This document shows positions 8,621-18,018 of a stretch of DNA of 64,000 bases, in pieces. Source of the stretch: Telmatospirillum sp. J64-1 (GTDB taxonomy: Bacteria > Pseudomonadota > Alphaproteobacteria > Rhodospirillales > Magnetospirillaceae); the NCBI RefSeq assembly GCF_006980715.1, contig NZ_SBHN01000008.1, positions 62,001 to 126,000 of the forward strand, in the 5' to 3' direction. The position numbers and the translations under genes were made by a program. How positions within the stretch are numbered: position 1 is the stretch's first letter; each line of letters begins with the position of its first letter. Under the pieces are notes generated by a model that worked only from the letters and a program-made list of their open reading frames with translations, was not told the origin of the DNA and made no database searches.

Positions 8621-9511
8621 TCAGGCGCGGCGTTCGACGATGAAGCGCGCCACGTCGCGCAGCAGGTCGGCTTCGCTGTCGAAGGGATCGAGATGGGCCA
8701 CGGCCTGATCCGCGAGCATCCTGGCCTGGGCGCGGGCCCGTTCGACTCCCAGCAGGGAAACGAAGGTCGCCTTGCCGGCCTCCTCATCCTTCCGCACAGC
8801 TTTGCCCACTTGGGCGGCATCGCCTTCCACGTCAAGAAGGTCATCGGCTATTTGGAAGGCCAATCCTAGATCATGGGCATAGGCACGCAGGGCATGACGC
8901 AGGGGTTGCGGCGCCTTGCCCAGGATGGCTCCGGCCTCGCAGGAGAAACAGATCAGGCGGCCGGTCTTCATCTGCTGCATGCGGGTGATGGCGGGCATGT
9001 CCATGTCGATTGAGGCGGCCATCAGGTCGACCATCTGGCCGCCGACCATGCCGCGATGGCCCGCAGCCTCGGCCAGGGCGACCACCAGGGCGCAGCGCAC
9101 GGCGGGATCGGAATGGGTGCCCTCGTCCCCCAGGATCTCGAAGGACTTGGTCAGCAGGGCGTCGCCGGCCAGGATCGCCGTCGCCTCGTCGAACTGGCGG
9201 TGGCAGGTGGGGCGCCCGCGTCGCAGGTCGTCGTCGTCCATGGCCGGCAGGTCGTCATGGACCAGCGAATAGCAATGCAGCATCTCGATCGCCGCAGCTA
9301 CGCGCCGTGCGGATTGCTCGGCGACATGGAACATGCGCGCGCCGGTCATGACCAGGAAGGGGCGGAGGCGCTTGCCGCCGTTCAGGCAGGCATAGCGCAT
9401 GGCTTCGGTCAGCTGCGCTTCGGGATCGCTGGACCGGGGCAGCAGAAGCTCGATCTCGTCGGCGACAACCTGCGCGGTGGAGGCCAGGGCCTCTTCCAGC
9501 CGTGAAGACAT
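8621..9511 (-). CDS. ispA: Farnesyl diphosphate synthase (polyprenyl synthetase)
   Basis: Short-chain trans-prenyl diphosphate synthase of 296 aa, condensing IPP with DMAPP or GPP to give FPP. The first Asp-rich motif is DDLPAMD (86-92) in [19 protein letters not shown], and the second is FQIADDLLD. The GGKRLRPFL segment (45-53) binds IPP. The ATG at 9511 lies just 5 bp after the xseB stop; the upstream in-frame ATG at 9613 is inside xseB and would add an unrelated 34-residue extension. The xseB-ispA-dxs order is a classic conserved arrangement. Confidence 0.94.
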   Translation of the reverse strand: MSSRLEEALASTAQVVADEIELLLPRSSDPEAQLTEAMRYACLNGGKRLRPFLVMTGARMFHVAEQSARRVAAAIEMLHCYSLVHDDLPAMDDDDLRRGRPTCHRQFDEATAILAGDALLTKSFEILGDEGTHSDPAVRCALVVALAEAAGHRGMVGGQMVDLMAASIDMDMPAITRMQQMKTGRLICFSCEAGAILGKAPQPLRHALRAYAHDLGLAFQIADDLLDVEGDAAQVGKAVRKDEEAGKATFVSLLGVERARAQARMLADQAVAHLDPFDSEADLLRDVARFIVERRA

Positions 9512-9516
9512 GGCGG

Positions 9517-9771
9517 TCACGTGATGTTGGCGGGGGTAACGCCCACCGTTCCATCGGGGCCGATGCTGATGCGTTCCACCTTGGCCTGGGCCTCGCGCAG
9601 TTTCTCTTCGCAATGACGCTTGAGCTGGGCGCCGCGTTCATAGGCGGCGATGGAATCCTCGAGCCGGCCCTTGCCCTCTTCCAGTTGGCGCACGATGCGT
9701 TCGAGTTCGGCCAGGGCCTCCTCGAAGCTCAGCGCCTGGATGTCGGCGGCTGTGTTTCCGGTCTCGGCCAT
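9517..9771 (-). CDS. xseB: Exodeoxyribonuclease VII small subunit
   Basis: An 84-aa XseB, the small subunit that assembles on XseA to form exonuclease VII, a single-strand DNA exonuclease. The family core is clear: LSFEEALAELERIVRQLEEG, then LEDSIAAYERGAQLKRHCEEKL. ATG 9771 has GGGAG five bases ahead; the alternative GTG at 9777 overlaps that site. It is upstream of ispA and dxs in the same operon, as in many proteobacteria. xseA is not in the window. Confidence 0.93.
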   Translation of the reverse strand: MAETGNTAADIQALSFEEALAELERIVRQLEEGKGRLEDSIAAYERGAQLKRHCEEKLREAQAKVERISIGPDGTVGVTPANIT

Positions 9772-9869
9772 ACTCACTCCCCATGGGGTTCAGAAACGAA
9801 AGGCCGGAAGTTTACGCGCGGCATTCAGCGGAGGCAAGGGCAGGGGCGGAAAAGCCCCCCGACTCAAAC

Positions 9870-10802
9870 TTATGATCCCATCAGGGCCCGCACATGCGCG
9901 ACCGTGCAGGCCGCCAGCGCGGTGAGGTCGTAGCCGCCTTCCAGCACCGATACCACCCGCGAATTGCAGGTTTCGTCAGCGATTTTCAGGATTTCATGGG
10001 TGACCCACGAGAAATCGGCGGTGGTCAGGCGCAGATGGGCCATCGGGTCGCTGGCATGGGCGTCGAAGCCCGCCGAGATCAGGATGATGTCGGGCCGGAA
10101 GGCGCGCAGGGCGGGCAACACCTTCTCGGACATCGCGCTGCGGAATTCCGCCCCGGTCGCGCCGGGCGGCAGGGGGACGTTGCAGATATTGCCGCCGACG
10201 CCGCATTCCGCGATGCCGCCGGTGCCGGGAAAGGCATTGGCCTGGTGGGTCGAGCCGTAGAAGAGTTCGGCGTCTTCCTCGAAGATATGCTGGGTGCCGT
10301 TGCCGTGATGGACGTCGAAATCGATCACGGCGACGCGGCGCAGGCCATGAACCTCGCGCGCATGCAGGGCGCCGATCGCGACATTGTTGAACAGGCAGAA
10401 GCCCATGGACTGGTCCCGTTCGGCATGGTGCCCGGGCGGCCGCACGGCGCAGAAGGCGTTGCGGCATTCCTTGCGGGCGACGGCATCCACGGCGGCCACC
10501 ACCGCCCCGGCGGCGCGCAAGGCGGCCTCGCCGGAATTGGCCGAGACCACGGTGTCGGGGTCCAGGTGATGGACCATGTCGCCATGGGGCAGGTGGGACA
10601 GAACGTAATCCACATGATGCGGCGGATGGGCGCGCAGCAATTGCTCCATGGTCGCATGGGGCGCCTCTTCACGGTGCAGCAGCGTGAATTCCTCGCCTTC
10701 CAGCGCCGCCAGAACGGCTTTCAGGCGGTCAGCACATTCCGGATGATGGGGGCCGGTGTCATGTTCGAGGCAAGCCGGATGCGTGAAGAGGAGTGTCGGC
10801 AT
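9870..10802 (-). CDS. Histone deacetylase family hydrolase
   Basis: A 310-aa zinc hydrolase of the class II HDAC/acetylpolyamine amidohydrolase superfamily. It has the full active site: RPPGHHAE (His125, His126), DFDVHHGNGTQ (zinc ligands Asp163 and His165), SAGFDAH (Asp247) and a late EGGYDL. The bacterial substrate is unknown; candidates are acetylpolyamines or protein acetyl-lysine. It lies 98 bp upstream of xseB on the same strand. No Shine-Dalgarno-like sequence precedes the ATG, and a promoter placed 7-12 bp upstream suggests a leaderless mRNA. Confidence 0.92.
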   Translation of the reverse strand: MPTLLFTHPACLEHDTGPHHPECADRLKAVLAALEGEEFTLLHREEAPHATMEQLLRAHPPHHVDYVLSHLPHGDMVHHLDPDTVVSANSGEAALRAAGAVVAAVDAVARKECRNAFCAVRPPGHHAERDQSMGFCLFNNVAIGALHAREVHGLRRVAVIDFDVHHGNGTQHIFEEDAELFYGSTHQANAFPGTGGIAECGVGGNICNVPLPPGATGAEFRSAMSEKVLPALRAFRPDIILISAGFDAHASDPMAHLRLTTADFSWVTHEILKIADETCNSRVVSVLEGGYDLTALAACTVAHVRALMGS

Positions 10803-10808
10803 TATTTG

Positions 10809-10838
10809 TTATAAAACCTTATTGGACGTTTTTGTCAT
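10809..10838 (-). promoter_or_regulatory. Candidate promoter giving a leaderless HDAC-family mRNA
   Basis: Reverse strand: ATGACA (10833-10838), an 18-nt spacer, then TTATAA (10809-10814). Transcription would start at or next to the ATG at 10802, which has no ribosome binding site in front of it. Confidence 0.35.
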
Positions 10839-10970
10839 ATTAGCTCTTCCTTCAGAAAGGCGCAATTTCCTTTCCCGAGGCGCGGCGCTTGTTCCCTCGC
10901 ATGGGGTAGGGCATCATTCGGCCATGTCTCATCTCTTCTTTTCTTTCCCTTCGCGCCGGAGTTCCGTGCG

Positions 10971-11711
10971 ATGAGCCGCAAGCGTCTGGATCAGCTGCTG
11001 GTGGACCGGGGGCTAGCCGAGAGCCGCGCCCGCGCCCAGGCCCTGGTCATGGCCGGGCTGGTCTTTTCCGGCGAAAAGCGCCTCGACAAGCCCGGTCTGC
11101 AGGTGGGCGAGGACGTCGCCATCGACCTGCGCGGCCAGGACCATCCCTGGGTCTCGCGCGGCGGGCTGAAGCTGGTGAAGGGGCTCGACCATTTCGGCAT
11201 CGATCCCACCGGCTTCATCGGACTCGATGTCGGCGCCTCGACCGGCGGCTTCACGGATGTCCTGCTGACGCGCGGCGCGTCCAAGGTCTATGCGGTCGAT
11301 GTCGGCCACGGCCAGCTGGCCTGGAAGCTGCGCAGCGATCCCCGCGTGGTGGTGATGGAACGGACCAATGCGCGTCACCTTTCCGCCGAGACGATTCCCG
11401 ATCCCATCGATATCGTCGTTTGCGATGCCAGTTTCATCGGGTTGGAGGTGGTTCTGCCCGCCGCCCTGTCCCTGGTGCGGCCCGGCGGCTGGCTGGTCGC
11501 CCTGATCAAGCCCCAATTCGAAGTGGGCAAGGGCCGTGTCGGCAAGGGCGGCGTGGTGCGCGAGCCGGAGTTGCATCAGGAAGTCTGCGACCGCATCTCG
11601 GCTTGGCTGGCCGCTCTGCCGGGCTGGCAGGTCCTGGGCATCACCGAAAGCCCGATCAAGGGACCGGAAGGGAATATCGAATTCCTGATCGGCGGACGGT
11701 TCAGCGGATAA
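10971..11711 (+). CDS. tlyA: TlyA family rRNA methyltransferase
   Basis: A 246-aa TlyA-type protein: an S4 RNA-binding domain (RLDQLLVDRGLAESRARAQA, residues 5-24) followed by an FtsJ/RrmJ Rossmann domain. SAM motif I is GLDVGASTGGFTD, followed by VYAVDVGHGQLAW, CDASFIGL and LIKPQFEVGKG. TlyA makes 2'-O-methylcytidine in rRNA (16S C1409 and 23S C1920 in mycobacteria; type I forms methylate 23S only) and sets capreomycin sensitivity. It is divergent from the HDAC-xseB-ispA-dxs block, a neighbourhood conserved in many bacteria. GTGCG precedes the ATG without a strong ribosome site. Confidence 0.93.
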   Translation: MSRKRLDQLLVDRGLAESRARAQALVMAGLVFSGEKRLDKPGLQVGEDVAIDLRGQDHPWVSRGGLKLVKGLDHFGIDPTGFIGLDVGASTGGFTDVLLTRGASKVYAVDVGHGQLAWKLRSDPRVVVMERTNARHLSAETIPDPIDIVVCDASFIGLEVVLPAALSLVRPGGWLVALIKPQFEVGKGRVGKGGVVREPELHQEVCDRISAWLAALPGWQVLGITESPIKGPEGNIEFLIGGRFSG

Positions 11712-11746
11712 GGCCTTTCCCGCCAAGGAAGTTTAAGGAGAAGAGG

Positions 11747-12286
11747 ATGCGCATACGCTTCTGTGCCCTGGCCGCCCTTGCCCTTCTGGCGGCCTGCGGC
11801 GGGCCGGTGACCACGCCCGGCGGCAACCATTCCCCGGCGGTCTACAGCCATGTCGATTATATCGCCGGGCGCGGCGCCATGCTGCTGGAGCTGCACAATG
11901 TTCCGACCGGGGAGGGCATGGAGGACTGGGTGACCCGGAACTTTTCCGGCCCCGTCGGCCTGCGCTACGTCACCTTCACCAGGATGCCGGAGCAGGCGGT
12001 CACGCCCAGCCTGCGGGTCGTGCTCGCCTTCTCGCCCGCCGTCAATGCCTCGCCTGCGCAGCTTTGCGAAGGGCGGGTGCCGACCGAGGCGGCGTCCGGA
12101 ACCGGGCGGATCACCGCCATGGCCGCCTTCTGCCATCAGGAACAGCCCCTTTCCGATATCGGCGGCAGGGTCGAGGCGCAGCCGGGGGCCGAGGAGGAAA
12201 GCCTGCGCAGCCTGCTCGGCCAGATGCGCCGGGGTCTTCTCGAAGACCGTACCGAGCGTCAGCTCATCTTCCTTCCCGGGCGGTGA
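11747..12286 (+). CDS. Hypothetical lipoprotein
   Basis: A 179-aa protein of unknown function. It starts MRIRFCALAALALLAACGG: a short basic n-region, a hydrophobic core and the lipobox LLAAC, so it should be a lipoprotein with Cys17 acylated. The mature part has alternating hydrophobic strands (AMLLELHNVPTG, RVVLAFSPAV), a pair of further cysteines (LCEGR and FCHQE) that could form a disulfide, and a helical C-terminus. The ATG at 11747 follows AAGGAGAAGAGG. It sits 35 bp after tlyA and 117 bp before nadE. Confidence 0.75.
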   Translation: MRIRFCALAALALLAACGGPVTTPGGNHSPAVYSHVDYIAGRGAMLLELHNVPTGEGMEDWVTRNFSGPVGLRYVTFTRMPEQAVTPSLRVVLAFSPAVNASPAQLCEGRVPTEAASGTGRITAMAAFCHQEQPLSDIGGRVEAQPGAEEESLRSLLGQMRRGLLEDRTERQLIFLPGR

Positions 12287-12403
12287 GGGGAGGGGTTTCC
12301 CCTTCGGGCCGGGGGCGTGGACGCCATTGCCAGCGGGCTCGCTTGCGCCTAAAAGCGTGAAAGCGCAAATACCAAGGACCGCTTCCTTGCAGACGGCAGG
12401 ACA

Positions 12404-14062
12404 ATGACCGACACGATCCGCATCGCTTTCGCCCAGATCAACCCCGTGGTCGGTGACGTCGCCGGCAATGTGGCCCGCATTCGCCAAGCCCGCGCCCAGG
12501 CCACGGAGCAAGGGGCCGAGCTTGTCATTTGCGGCGAGTTGACCTTGTCCGGCTATCCGCCGGAAGACCTCGTGCTGAAGAATTCCTTCCTCGCGCGTAT
12601 CCGCGAAGGGGTCGAGGAATTGGCGGCGGAAACCGCCGATGGCGGCCCGGCCCTGCTGGTCGGGGCGCCCTGGCTGGACGGCGGCAAGCGCCATAACGCG
12701 GTGCTGCTGCTCGATGGCGGGCGTATCGCGGCGGTGCGCTACAAGCATCACCTGCCCAATTACGGAGTCTTCGACGAGGTCCGCGTTTTCGAGCCCGGCC
12801 CATGCCCCGGCCCCATGGCCTTTCGCGGCCTGCGGCTGGGGGTGATGATCTGCGAGGACATGTGGTTTCCCGACGTCACGGAATGCCTGGAGGAATCGGG
12901 CGCCGAGATGCTGGTGGTGGTCAACGGTTCGCCCTTCGAGACGGACAAGTCCGGCATGCGCCAGAACCATGCCGTGGCGCGGGTGACCGAAAGCGGCCTG
13001 CCGCTGCTTTACGTCAATCAGGTGGGCGGCCAGGACGAACTGGTCTTCGACGGCGCGTCCTTCGCGCTCGATGCCCGCTGCCGTCCGATCCTGCAGATGC
13101 CCGCCTGGGTCGAGGCGGTGGAGACCGCGACCTGGACGCGCGGCGAGAACGGCTGGACCACCGAAAGCACGCTGGCCCCGCCCCTGCACCCGCTGGAAGA
13201 CATCTATCAGGCGATGATGCTGGGGCTGCGCGACTACGTGACCAAGAACCGCTTCCCCGGCGTGCTGCTGGGCCTGTCGGGCGGCATCGATTCCGCGCTT
13301 TCGGCGGCGGTGGCGGTGGATGCCCTGGGGGCGGACAAGGTGCATTGCGTGATGATGCCCTCGCCCTATACCTCGCAGGAAAGCCTGGACGATGCCGAGG
13401 CTGTGGCGCGGATGCTGGGCACGCGCTACGACATCATCAATATCGAACCGGCCATGGGCGCCTTCGGCCAGATGCTGTCCGGCCTGTTCGCCGGGACCGA
13501 GCCGGGCATCACCGAGGAAAACCTTCAGTCCCGCTCGCGCGGCATCACCCTGATGGCGATCTCCAACAAGTTCGGCCATATGGTGCTGTCCACCGGCAAC
13601 AAGTCGGAAATGTCCACCGGCTATGCCACGCTCTATGGCGATATGTGCGGCGGCTATTCCGTACTGAAGGACGTCTACAAGACCACCGTCTTCGACCTCT
13701 GCCGCTGGCGCAACCAAGCCAAGCCCGCGGGTGCCCTGGGCCCCGACGGCCTGGTCATGCCCGACAGGGTGATCACCAAGCCGCCCTCGGCCGAATTGAA
13801 GCCCGACCAGCGCGACCAGGACAGCCTGCCCCCCTATGAGGTGCTGGACGCCATCCTGTCCCATCTGATCGAGGACGAACTCGGCGTCTCCGACGTGGTC
13901 GCCAAGGGCTTCGAGGAAGCCCTGGTCCGCCGCGTCTGGCGGATGCTCGATCTGGCGGAATACAAGCGCCGTCAGGCCCCGCCGGGCGTGAAGATCACCA
14001 GCCGCGCCTTCGGCCGCGACCGCCGCTATCCCATCACCAATGCCTTTACGAGGAACGCATGA
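12404..14062 (+). CDS. nadE: Glutamine-dependent NAD+ synthase
   Basis: A two-domain 552-aa NAD synthetase that converts deamido-NAD+ to NAD+ using ATP and ammonia from glutamine. The N-terminal nitrilase-type amidase domain (1-260) has the catalytic triad Glu45 (ICGELTLSG), Lys114 (YKHHLPNYG) and Cys150 (MICEDMW). The C-terminal synthetase domain has the P-loop-like [10 protein letters not shown] (291-300), [18 protein letters not shown] and [11 protein letters not shown]. Its stop overlaps the gltX start (ATGA), so the two are translationally coupled. Confidence 0.97.
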   Translation: MTDTIRIAFAQINPVVGDVAGNVARIRQARAQATEQGAELVICGELTLSGYPPEDLVLKNSFLARIREGVEELAAETADGGPALLVGAPWLDGGKRHNAVLLLDGGRIAAVRYKHHLPNYGVFDEVRVFEPGPCPGPMAFRGLRLGVMICEDMWFPDVTECLEESGAEMLVVVNGSPFETDKSGMRQNHAVARVTESGLPLLYVNQVGGQDELVFDGASFALDARCRPILQMPAWVEAVETATWTRGENGWTTESTLAPPLHPLEDIYQAMMLGLRDYVTKNRFPGVLLGLSGGIDSALSAAVAVDALGADKVHCVMMPSPYTSQESLDDAEAVARMLGTRYDIINIEPAMGAFGQMLSGLFAGTEPGITEENLQSRSRGITLMAISNKFGHMVLSTGNKSEMSTGYATLYGDMCGGYSVLKDVYKTTVFDLCRWRNQAKPAGALGPDGLVMPDRVITKPPSAELKPDQRDQDSLPPYEVLDAILSHLIEDELGVSDVVAKGFEEALVRRVWRMLDLAEYKRRQAPPGVKITSRAFGRDRRYPITNAFTRNA

Positions 14063-15399
14063 ACGTCCTGGTGCGCTTCGCACCCAGCCCCACGGGGCTT
14101 CTGCATGTGGGCAATGCCCGTGTCGCCCTGGTCAACTGGCTGTTCGCCAAATCCCATGGCGGCTATTTCCTGCTGCGCATGGACGATACCGATACCGAGC
14201 GTTCGCGCCCGGAATTCGCCGACGGCATCATGGAAGACCTGCGCTGGCTGGGCCTGACCTGGGACCGCAAGGCCTGGCAGTCGCAGCGCCATAACCGCTA
14301 CGCCGCCGCCGTCGAGCAGCTGAAGGCCTTGGGAAGGCTCTATCCCTGCTGGGAAACGCCCGAGGAATTGGAAGCCAAGCGCAAGCGCCGCCTCGCCCAG
14401 GGCAAGCCGCCGGTCTACGACCGCGCCGCGCTGAAGCTCAGCGAGGCCGACAAGGCGCGGCTGCAGGAAGAACGCGGCCAGCCCCATTGGCGCTTCAAGC
14501 TGGAATCCCGGGAAGTGGCCTGGGAGGACATGGCACGCGGCCATTGCCATTTCCATCCCGACCATCTCAGCGATCCGGTGCTGCTGCGCGGCGACGGCCT
14601 GCCGCTCTATACGCTGTGCTCGGTGGTGGACGATGCCGAACTGGGCGTCACCCATATCATCCGCGGCGAGGATCATGTCACCAATACCGCCGTCCAGGTC
14701 CAGCTGTTCCAGGCCCTGGGAGCGTCGGTGCCGGAATTCGGCCATCTGCCGCTGCTGACCGATATTTCCGGCGGCGGCCTGTCCAAGCGCCTGGGCAGCG
14801 GCTCGCTGCGCGAACTGCGTGAACAGGGCATCCAGCCGATGGCGCTGAACTCGCTGCTGGCCAAGCTGGGCACCTCGGACGCCATCCAGCTGCGCCACAG
14901 CCTGGACGAACTGATCGACGAATTCGACATCGGAAAATTCGGCCGTTCGACACCGAAATTCGACCCGGCCGAACTGGCCCATCTCAACAGCCGCCTGGTC
15001 CACGAGATGCCCTACGAGGAAGCGAGGAGCCGCCTCGAAGCCATGGGCATGACCGGCGTGGACGAGGCCCTGTGGACGGCCGTGCGGGGCAATCTGGAGC
15101 GCCTGGACGACATGCGGGAATGGTGGGGGATCTGCCGGGGCGAGGTCGCGCCGGTGATCGAGGACGCCGATTTCACCGCCCAGGCCGCCGGCCTGCTGCC
15201 GCCCGAGCCCTGGGACGAAGACACCTGGGGGCGGTTCACGGCCGCCGTCAAGGAGGCGACGGGCCGCAAGGGCAAGGGCCTGTTCCATCCCCTGCGCCTC
15301 GCCATCACCGGGCGCGAGCAGGGGCCGGAACTCAAGACCCTGCTGCCGCTGATCGGCCGCGCCCGCGTCGAAGCCCGGCTGAAGGGACGGACGGCTTAG
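14059..15399 (+). CDS. gltX: Glutamate--tRNA ligase
   Basis: A 446-aa class I glutamyl-tRNA synthetase. It has the HIGH-type motif in [16 protein letters not shown], the [14 protein letters not shown] acceptor-recognition segment, [11 protein letters not shown], and a KMSKS-type loop LSKRLGS (about 239-245). The anticodon-binding half is helical, as in bacterial enzymes. Alphaproteobacteria often carry two GltX copies; this shorter form may be the second, and whether it charges tRNA-Glu, tRNA-Gln or both is not decidable from sequence. It overlaps nadE by 4 bp. Two tRNA-Glu genes lie 48 kb away. Confidence 0.94.
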   Translation: MNVLVRFAPSPTGLLHVGNARVALVNWLFAKSHGGYFLLRMDDTDTERSRPEFADGIMEDLRWLGLTWDRKAWQSQRHNRYAAAVEQLKALGRLYPCWETPEELEAKRKRRLAQGKPPVYDRAALKLSEADKARLQEERGQPHWRFKLESREVAWEDMARGHCHFHPDHLSDPVLLRGDGLPLYTLCSVVDDAELGVTHIIRGEDHVTNTAVQVQLFQALGASVPEFGHLPLLTDISGGGLSKRLGSGSLRELREQGIQPMALNSLLAKLGTSDAIQLRHSLDELIDEFDIGKFGRSTPKFDPAELAHLNSRLVHEMPYEEARSRLEAMGMTGVDEALWTAVRGNLERLDDMREWWGICRGEVAPVIEDADFTAQAAGLLPPEPWDEDTWGRFTAAVKEATGRKGKGLFHPLRLAITGREQGPELKTLLPLIGRARVEARLKGRTA

Positions 15400-15452
15400 G
15401 AAAGAGAGGCTGGGAAGAAAGAGGCTGAAATGCTTTTGGACCGCCTTCATCT

Positions 15453-15541
15453 TTCGAGACGCCGCTGATGCGGCTCCTCAAGATGAGGCTATTTCAGCTA
15501 TTTAGACCTCATGCTGAGGAGCCCCGCAGGGGCGTCTCGAA
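15453..15541. repeat. Intergenic inverted-repeat element (TCGAGACGCC type)
   Basis: The arms 15453-15488 and 15507-15541 are about 35 bp each and imperfectly complementary. They begin TTCGAGACGCC and end GGCGTCTCGAA, with GCTCCTCA/TGAGGAGC inside. It occupies most of the 320-bp gap between gltX and cysS and carries no gene. Similar palindromes are common between alphaproteobacterial genes; the role here could be transcript stabilisation or termination. Confidence 0.75.
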
Positions 15542-15573
15542 GCATGGGCCAGTGCCCAGCCCGTTTCGTCATA

Positions 15574-15593
15574 GCTGCTTTCGCGGGAATGAC
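15574..15593. repeat. Half copy of the CGCTTTCGCGGGAATGAC palindrome family
   Basis: GCTTTCGCGGGAATGAC lies just after the larger inverted repeat. It matches the right arm of the elements at 27001-27070 and 45108-45198, but I see no matching left arm here. Confidence 0.6.
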
Positions 15594-15720
15594 GAGGAAA
15601 AATGAACGAGGTCCAGGAGGCCGAGCCTCCTGGCGGGTTTGGGCGGAGCCCAAGAAGACTTATGCTATGCATGGCCTTTCCGCACAGGGGCGGGCCGCAG
15701 GATTTCTCAAGGAGACGAAA

Positions 15721-17097
15721 GTGCCGCTGGTTCTCTACAACACGCTGACCCGCCAGAAAGAGGCTTTCGAGCCTTTGAATCCCTCGGCTGTCGGCATGTA
15801 TGTCTGCGGCCCCACCGTCTATGACCGCGCCCATATCGGCAATGCCCGTCCGATCATCGTCTTTGACGTGCTGTACCGCCTGCTCAAACGGCTTTATCCC
15901 TCGGTGACCTATGTGCGCAACATCACCGACGTGGACGACAAGATCAATGCGCGGGCCAAGGAGAATGGCGAGCCCATCTCCGCCCTGACCGAGCGGACGA
16001 CGCGGATGTTCCACGAGGACATCGCCGCGCTGAACGCCCTGCCGCCGGATATCGAGCCGCGCGCCACCGCCCATATCGCGCAGATGATCGCCATGATCGA
16101 GACGCTGATCGACAAGGGCCATGCCTATGCCGCCGAGGGGCATGTGCTGTTCTCGGTGCCCTCGATGCCCGATTACGGGTGCCTGTCGCGCCGTTCTCAG
16201 GACGAATTGGTCGCCGGAGCCCGCGTCGAGGTCGCGCCCTATAAGAAGAACCCGGCCGATTTCGTGTTGTGGAAGCCTTCGAGCGACGATCTGCCGGGCT
16301 GGGACAGCCCCTGGGGGCGCGGGCGGCCGGGCTGGCATATCGAATGCAGCGCCATGTCGGCACAATATCTGGGCAAGACCTTCGACATCCATGGCGGCGG
16401 CCAGGACCTGGTCTTTCCCCATCACGAGAACGAGATCGCGCAAAGCCGCTGTGCCCACGGCCAGCCCTTCGCCCGCTATTGGGTGCATAACGGCCATCTG
16501 ATGGTCGAGGGAGAGAAGATGTCCAAGTCCCTGGGCAACTTCTTCACCGTGCGCGACTTGCTGGAACAGGCGCCGGGCGAGGCCATCCGCCTGTGCATGC
16601 TTTCGACCCATTACCACCAGCCGCTGGACTGGACCAATGAGGGGCTGAAGCAGGCCCGCCAGGCCATGGACCGTTTCTACACCGCCCTGCGCAATGCCGA
16701 GGACGTCGAGGCCGTGGGCCGCGAGGAATTGCCGCTGGAAATGCTGGCGGCGCTCGAGGACGACCTGAACACGCCCCTGGCCATCGCCCATCTCCATGAA
16801 CTGGCCGGGGCACTGAACAAGGCCGCTTCGCCCGAGGAGAAGGCCCGCGCAAAGGGGCGGTTGCTGGCGGCGGGCGATGCCTTGGGCGTGTTGCAGCAGG
16901 ACCCGGAACACTGGTTCAAATGGAGCGCCGCTGGCGGCGATGTGGATGAAATCGAAATCGAATCCCTGATCCGGCAGCGCATGGAGGCCCGCAAGGCGCG
17001 CGACTTCGCCTTGGCCGACCGGATCCGCGATGATTTGGCCGCGCGCGGCATCCTATTGGAAGACGGAGCCGGAGGCACCACCTGGAAGAGGGCCTAG
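15721..17097 (+). CDS. cysS: Cysteine--tRNA ligase
   Basis: A 458-aa class I cysteinyl-tRNA synthetase. The HIGH signature is in [16 protein letters not shown], with the first zinc Cys in YVCGPTV; the second zinc site is in WHIECSAM and FPHHENE. The KMSKS loop is [10 protein letters not shown]. The C-terminal helical domain ends in [20 protein letters not shown], as usual. The GTG at 15721 is chosen because AAGGAGACGAAA gives a well-placed ribosome site and [14 protein letters not shown] is the normal N-terminus; the upstream open frame reads through the repeat element and is not coding. Confidence 0.95.
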   Translation: MPLVLYNTLTRQKEAFEPLNPSAVGMYVCGPTVYDRAHIGNARPIIVFDVLYRLLKRLYPSVTYVRNITDVDDKINARAKENGEPISALTERTTRMFHEDIAALNALPPDIEPRATAHIAQMIAMIETLIDKGHAYAAEGHVLFSVPSMPDYGCLSRRSQDELVAGARVEVAPYKKNPADFVLWKPSSDDLPGWDSPWGRGRPGWHIECSAMSAQYLGKTFDIHGGGQDLVFPHHENEIAQSRCAHGQPFARYWVHNGHLMVEGEKMSKSLGNFFTVRDLLEQAPGEAIRLCMLSTHYHQPLDWTNEGLKQARQAMDRFYTALRNAEDVEAVGREELPLEMLAALEDDLNTPLAIAHLHELAGALNKAASPEEKARAKGRLLAAGDALGVLQQDPEHWFKWSAAGGDVDEIEIESLIRQRMEARKARDFALADRIRDDLAARGILLEDGAGGTTWKRA

Positions 17098-17137
17098 CCT
17101 TTACCTTTCCCCAACAGAATCCGGGCAATATCCCTGC

Positions 17138-17959
17138 ATGAGCCAAATCGCGATCGAGGTCATTGACGCCCAGCCTCGCAAGAAAGTGCCGGGTCGTCCG
17201 CCGTTGCTGTTCATCCATGGCGCCTATTGCGGCGCCTGGGCCTGGAACGAGCATTTCCTGCCCTATTTCGCCAAGAATGGCTGGCGATCCTATGCCTTGT
17301 CCTTGCGCGGCCACGGCAAGAGCGGCGGGGAAGAGAATCTGCACAACTGGTCCCTGTGCGATTATGTGGCCGATGTGGAACAGGTCGTCGACGGCATGGA
17401 AGAGGTGCCGATCCTGGTGGGGCATTCCATGGGAGCGGCGGTCGCCCAGCTTTATGCCCAGCGCCGCGCCGTTCCGGGCATGGCCTTGTTGCATCCGGTG
17501 CCGCCGGAAGGCTTGTTCACGTCCAGCCTGCATATGAGCCTCTATTCCCCCAATGCCTTCTGGCAGTTGGGCGTGCTGCAGGCCTGGGGACATCAGGCGG
17601 TGTCGCCCGAAGCCGTCTTCCCTGTGCTGTTCTCGGAGGCGACGCCGCAATCGGCGGTGATGCGCTATCTGCCCCTGATGCAGAAGGAATCGGCCCGGGC
17701 GCTTTTCGAGCTGATGACGCCGGGCATCTGGCCTGCCTGCACCAAGGCCGAGCGGGTGCTGGTGATGGGCGGCGAGAAGGACCGTTTCATTCCAGCCGAT
17801 GCCGTGCGGCGGGCGGCCTGGGCCTATGGCGTCACGCCGATCATGGACCCGGATGTTCCGCATGTGATGCTGCTCGATGCTCTCTGGCGCCGGTCCGCGG
17901 ATCCGCTTTTGGACTGGCTGGAAGACGTCGAGGCCCGTGCCTTCAGTCATAGTGCTTGA
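17138..17959 (+). CDS. Alpha/beta hydrolase
   Basis: A 273-aa alpha/beta-hydrolase. The oxyanion-hole motif is FIHGAYCGAWAW (25-36), the nucleophile elbow is LVGHSMGAA with Ser97, the acid is probably the Asp in GGEKDRFIPAD and the His is in DVPHVMLLD. The ATG at 17138 lies 40 bp after cysS, without a strong ribosome binding site. It sits between cysS and cimA on the same strand. Substrate is unknown; the lid region gives no clue. Confidence 0.85.
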   Translation: MSQIAIEVIDAQPRKKVPGRPPLLFIHGAYCGAWAWNEHFLPYFAKNGWRSYALSLRGHGKSGGEENLHNWSLCDYVADVEQVVDGMEEVPILVGHSMGAAVAQLYAQRRAVPGMALLHPVPPEGLFTSSLHMSLYSPNAFWQLGVLQAWGHQAVSPEAVFPVLFSEATPQSAVMRYLPLMQKESARALFELMTPGIWPACTKAERVLVMGGEKDRFIPADAVRRAAWAYGVTPIMDPDVPHVMLLDALWRRSADPLLDWLEDVEARAFSHSA

Positions 17960-18018
17960 GCAAAGCCGCGTCCTGGGGCATTTTCGTAACTTTCCCTTGG
18001 GGCGAGTGATATCCGGCA

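Noticed and set aside
11576-14083. An 835-codon reverse-strand open frame across the lipoprotein and nadE
   Set aside because: It is antisense to two clear genes, has a low-complexity composition typical of GC-rich shadow frames and matches no family.
15453-15593. CRISPR array or insertion sequence in the gltX-cysS gap
   Set aside because: The repeats are inverted rather than regularly spaced direct repeats, and there is no transposase frame or cas gene.
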